The position numbers and the translations under genes were made by a program. DNA of 5,127 bases from Candidatus Rifleibacteriota bacterium (GTDB taxonomy: Bacteria; UBP17; UBA6191; JACPRK01), in contig JACQZL010000231.1 in NCBI GenBank assembly GCA_016213865.1, positions 1 through 5,127 of the forward strand, given 5' to 3'. Positions 3,200-5,127 of the stretch are shown here, one piece after another; the first letter of the stretch is position 1, and every line of letters starts with the position of its first letter. The notes under the pieces are model-generated. The model saw nothing but the letters and a program-made list of their open reading frames with translations, had not been told where the DNA came from and did not search any database.

Positions 3200-5127
3200 A
3201 TGTCGCCCACGAAGCTGCCGTCGCTCCGGCCCCGAGGGTTCAATTCAGACCTGGCCCGGATCGTTGCCCTCGACCATCGCGATCCACACTCGGTCCTCGG
3301 GATGCGCCTCTGCGACCAAGGAGTCGTGGTCCGCTGCTTCCGCCCGGAGGCCGAGTGGGTCCGCGTCCTCTCGGACGGCCGCGACCCAATGCCGATGGAG
3401 CGCATCCACACGGCCGGCGTCTTCGAGGCCCTCTTCAAGGACGTCAACTCGGTCTTCCCCTACCGCGTCGAGGTCTGCTACGGCGCCGGCGGGACCTACA
3501 CCCTCCGGGACCCGTACGCCTTCTGGCCGACGCTGGGCGAGCTGGACTTGCACCTGGCCGCCGAGGGACGCCACGAGAGGCTGCACGAGAAACTGGGCGC
3601 GCACGTCCAGACCATCGACGGCGTGGCCGGCGTCGCGTTCGCCGTCTGGGCGCCGATGGCCAAGAGCGTGAGCGTCGTCGGCGAGTTCAATCGATGGGAC
3701 GGCCGCCTTCACGCGATGCGCACCCTGGGCACCTCCGGCATATGGGAGATCTTCGTCCCCGACGTGTCCGAGGGGTGCCCGTACAACTTCGAGATCTGCC
3801 CGATGGAGGGAGCTCGGTTCCTCAAGATGGACCCGTACTCCTTCCAGACCCTGCCGCCGCCCAAGACCGTCTCCGTCGTCTCTTCGCCGCACCACCAGTG
3901 GCAAGACGCCGACTGGATGGCGAAACGCGCCACGCGCGACCCGCTCAAGTCGCCCATGGCGGTCTACGAGCTGCACCTGGGCTCCTGGCGACGCGGACCG
4001 GAAAACCGCTGGCTCACCTACCGCGAACTGGCCGACAGCCTGCCCGACTACCTGGCCGACCTGGGCTTCACCCACGTCGAGATGCTCCCACCCGCCGAGC
4101 ACCCCTTCGGCGGTTCGTGGGGCTACCAGGTCGGTGCCTACTTCGCCCCGACCGCCCGGTACGGCTCACCCGACGAGTTGCGGCTGCTCATCGACCGCCT
4201 TCACCAGAAAGGCATCGGCGTCATTTGCGACTGGGTGCCGGCGCACTTCCCGCGCAACCCCGAGGCCCTGGGCCGCTTCGACGGCACGGCCCTCTACGAG
4301 CACCTCGACCCACGCCAGGGCGCCCATCCCGACTGGGGCACCTTCGTCTTCAACTACGGCCGCAACGAGGTCCGCAACTTCCTGATCGACAACGCCCTCT
4401 TCTGGCTCGAGCGGTACCACATCGACGGCCTGCGCGTCGACGCCGTGGCCTCGATGCTCTACCTCGATTACAGCCGCAAGCAGGGCGAGTGGGTCCCGAA
4501 CAAGTACGGCGGACGCGAGAACCTCGAGGCGATCGCGTTCCTGCGCGAGCTGAACGAGGCCGTACGGGCCCACCATCCGGGCGCCATCACCATCGCCGAA
4601 GAATCGACCGCCTGGCCCATGGTCAGCAAGCCGGCCTACCTCGGAGGCCTCGGGTTCAACTTCAAGTGGAACATGGGGTGGATGCACGACAACCTGGAGT
4701 ACTTCCAGTCCGACCCCGTCTTCCGCAAGTTCGTACACCGGCTGTTGACGTTCGGGATGCTCTACGCCTACAGCGAGAACTTCGTCCTGCCGCTCTCGCA
4801 CGACGAGGTCGTCCATCTCAAGCGCTCGCTGCTGGGAAAGATGCCGGGCGACGATTGGCAGCGCTATGCGAACCTGCGGGCGCTCTACGCCTACATGTGG
4901 GCCTACCCGGGCAAGAAGATGCTCTTCATGGGCGGCGAGCTGGCGCAGGAGCGCGAGTGGAACCACGACGTCGAGTTGCAGTGGGAGCTCCTCGAGAAGC
5001 CCCTGCACCGCGGCGTCCAGCTCCTCTTCAAGGACCTCAACCGCCACTACAAGGCCAACCCGGCCTTCTGGCAGGCCGACCACGACTCCGCCGGCTTCAA
5101 GTGGATCGACTGCAACAACGCCGATGA
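3200..5127 (+). CDS. glgB: 1,4-alpha-glucan branching enzyme, 3' end cut by the window
   Basis: GlgB cuts alpha-1,4 chains and re-attaches them through alpha-1,6 bonds during cytoplasmic glycogen synthesis. The frame is open from ATG 3200 to the window end (642 codons). An N-terminal beta-sandwich module lies at about residues 20-105 (DPHSVLG), followed by a CBM48 module at about 140-225 (FAVWAPMAKSVSVVGEFNRW). The GH13 (beta/alpha)8 barrel begins near 254 (AVYELHLGSW). The conserved regions are DWVPAHF (Asp344), GLRVDAVASMLYLDY with the nucleophile Asp414, IAEEST with the acid/base Glu467, and LSHDEVVHLKRS with Asp535. All are offset by exactly +9 from E. coli GlgB, and none is missing. The window stops in KWIDCNNAD, so the C-terminal beta domain (roughly 90 residues by comparison with the 728-residue E. 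coli enzyme) lies outside. The two N-terminal modules mark the long bacterial form. No other glg gene is in view. Confidence 0.97.
   Translation, partial: MSPTKLPSLRPRGFNSDLARIVALDHRDPHSVLGMRLCDQGVVVRCFRPEAEWVRVLSDGRDPMPMERIHTAGVFEALFKDVNSVFPYRVEVCYGAGGTYTLRDPYAFWPTLGELDLHLAAEGRHERLHEKLGAHVQTIDGVAGVAFAVWAPMAKSVSVVGEFNRWDGRLHAMRTLGTSGIWEIFVPDVSEGCPYNFEICPMEGARFLKMDPYSFQTLPPPKTVSVVSSPHHQWQDADWMAKRATRDPLKSPMAVYELHLGSWRRGPENRWLTYRELADSLPDYLADLGFTHVEMLPPAEHPFGGSWGYQVGAYFAPTARYGSPDELRLLIDRLHQKGIGVICDWVPAHFPRNPEALGRFDGTALYEHLDPRQGAHPDWGTFVFNYGRNEVRNFLIDNALFWLERYHIDGLRVDAVASMLYLDYSRKQGEWVPNKYGGRENLEAIAFLRELNEAVRAHHPGAITIAEESTAWPMVSKPAYLGGLGFNFKWNMGWMHDNLEYFQSDPVFRKFVHRLLTFGMLYAYSENFVLPLSHDEVVHLKRSLLGKMPGDDWQRYANLRALYAYMWAYPGKKMLFMGGELAQEREWNHDVELQWELLEKPLHRGVQLLFKDLNRHYKANPAFWQADHDSAGFKWIDCNNAD

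Noticed and set aside
3245..5083. Two long - strand frames opposite glgB (3245-4102 and 4166-5083)
   Set aside because: They are Val/Glu/Asp-rich antisense shadows produced by codon bias; no start signal or family is visible.
3355..5127. 590-codon + strand frame overlapping glgB
   Set aside because: It is an Arg/Pro/Ala-rich out-of-register reading of glgB; all GH13 motifs are in the frame starting at 3200.
1..5127. tRNA, rRNA or riboswitch
   Set aside because: No cloverleaf, conserved rRNA stretch or known aptamer core was recognised in the intergenic parts.

Overview
This is a high-GC bacterial window (roughly two-thirds GC by eye) with two clear halves. The right half (about 1940-5127) carries two conserved housekeeping genes on the + strand: serC (phosphoserine aminotransferase, serine biosynthesis) and glgB (1,4-alpha-glucan branching enzyme, glycogen synthesis). 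glgB runs off the right edge. The left half (1 to about 1930) is accessory DNA: a small toxin-antitoxin remnant, a fragment of a surface-type protein on the opposite strand, and many short structured repeats.

Layout. 1-150: a pair of GC-rich hairpin repeats in inverted orientation, no gene. 150-469: an inverted-repeat-bounded segment with arrays of degenerate 7-bp repeats. 152-700: an ORF whose 3' part may be an antitoxin. 697-1084: a PIN-domain (VapC-like) toxin broken by a 1-base frameshift. 1081-1381 (- strand): a fragment of a protein with Ig-like and IPT/TIG-like sequence, also frameshifted by one base. About 1385-1930: no convincing gene, but a 7-bp-periodic array with a perfect 16-bp inverted repeat and a perfect 2 x 50-bp tandem repeat. 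1943-1971: a good sigma70-type promoter for serC. 2034-3119: serC, lacking about 25 residues near the C-terminus, with the native C-terminal tail left in another frame. 3081-3179: a large imperfect hairpin between serC and glgB. 3200-5127: glgB, open and intact throughout.

The organism cannot be named from the sequence. The GC content, the dispersed TAG-plus-GC-hairpin repeats and the promoter style would fit a soil or freshwater phylum such as Planctomycetota, but this is a weak inference. serC and glgB have unrelated functions, are separated by a repeat and each has its own ribosome binding site, so they need not be an operon.

No convincing new biological system was found. The strongest second-look items are the C-terminal deletion in serC, which removes substrate-binding residues, the two single-base frameshifts in the accessory genes, and the set of hairpin and heptad repeats, one pair of which shows compensatory base changes.
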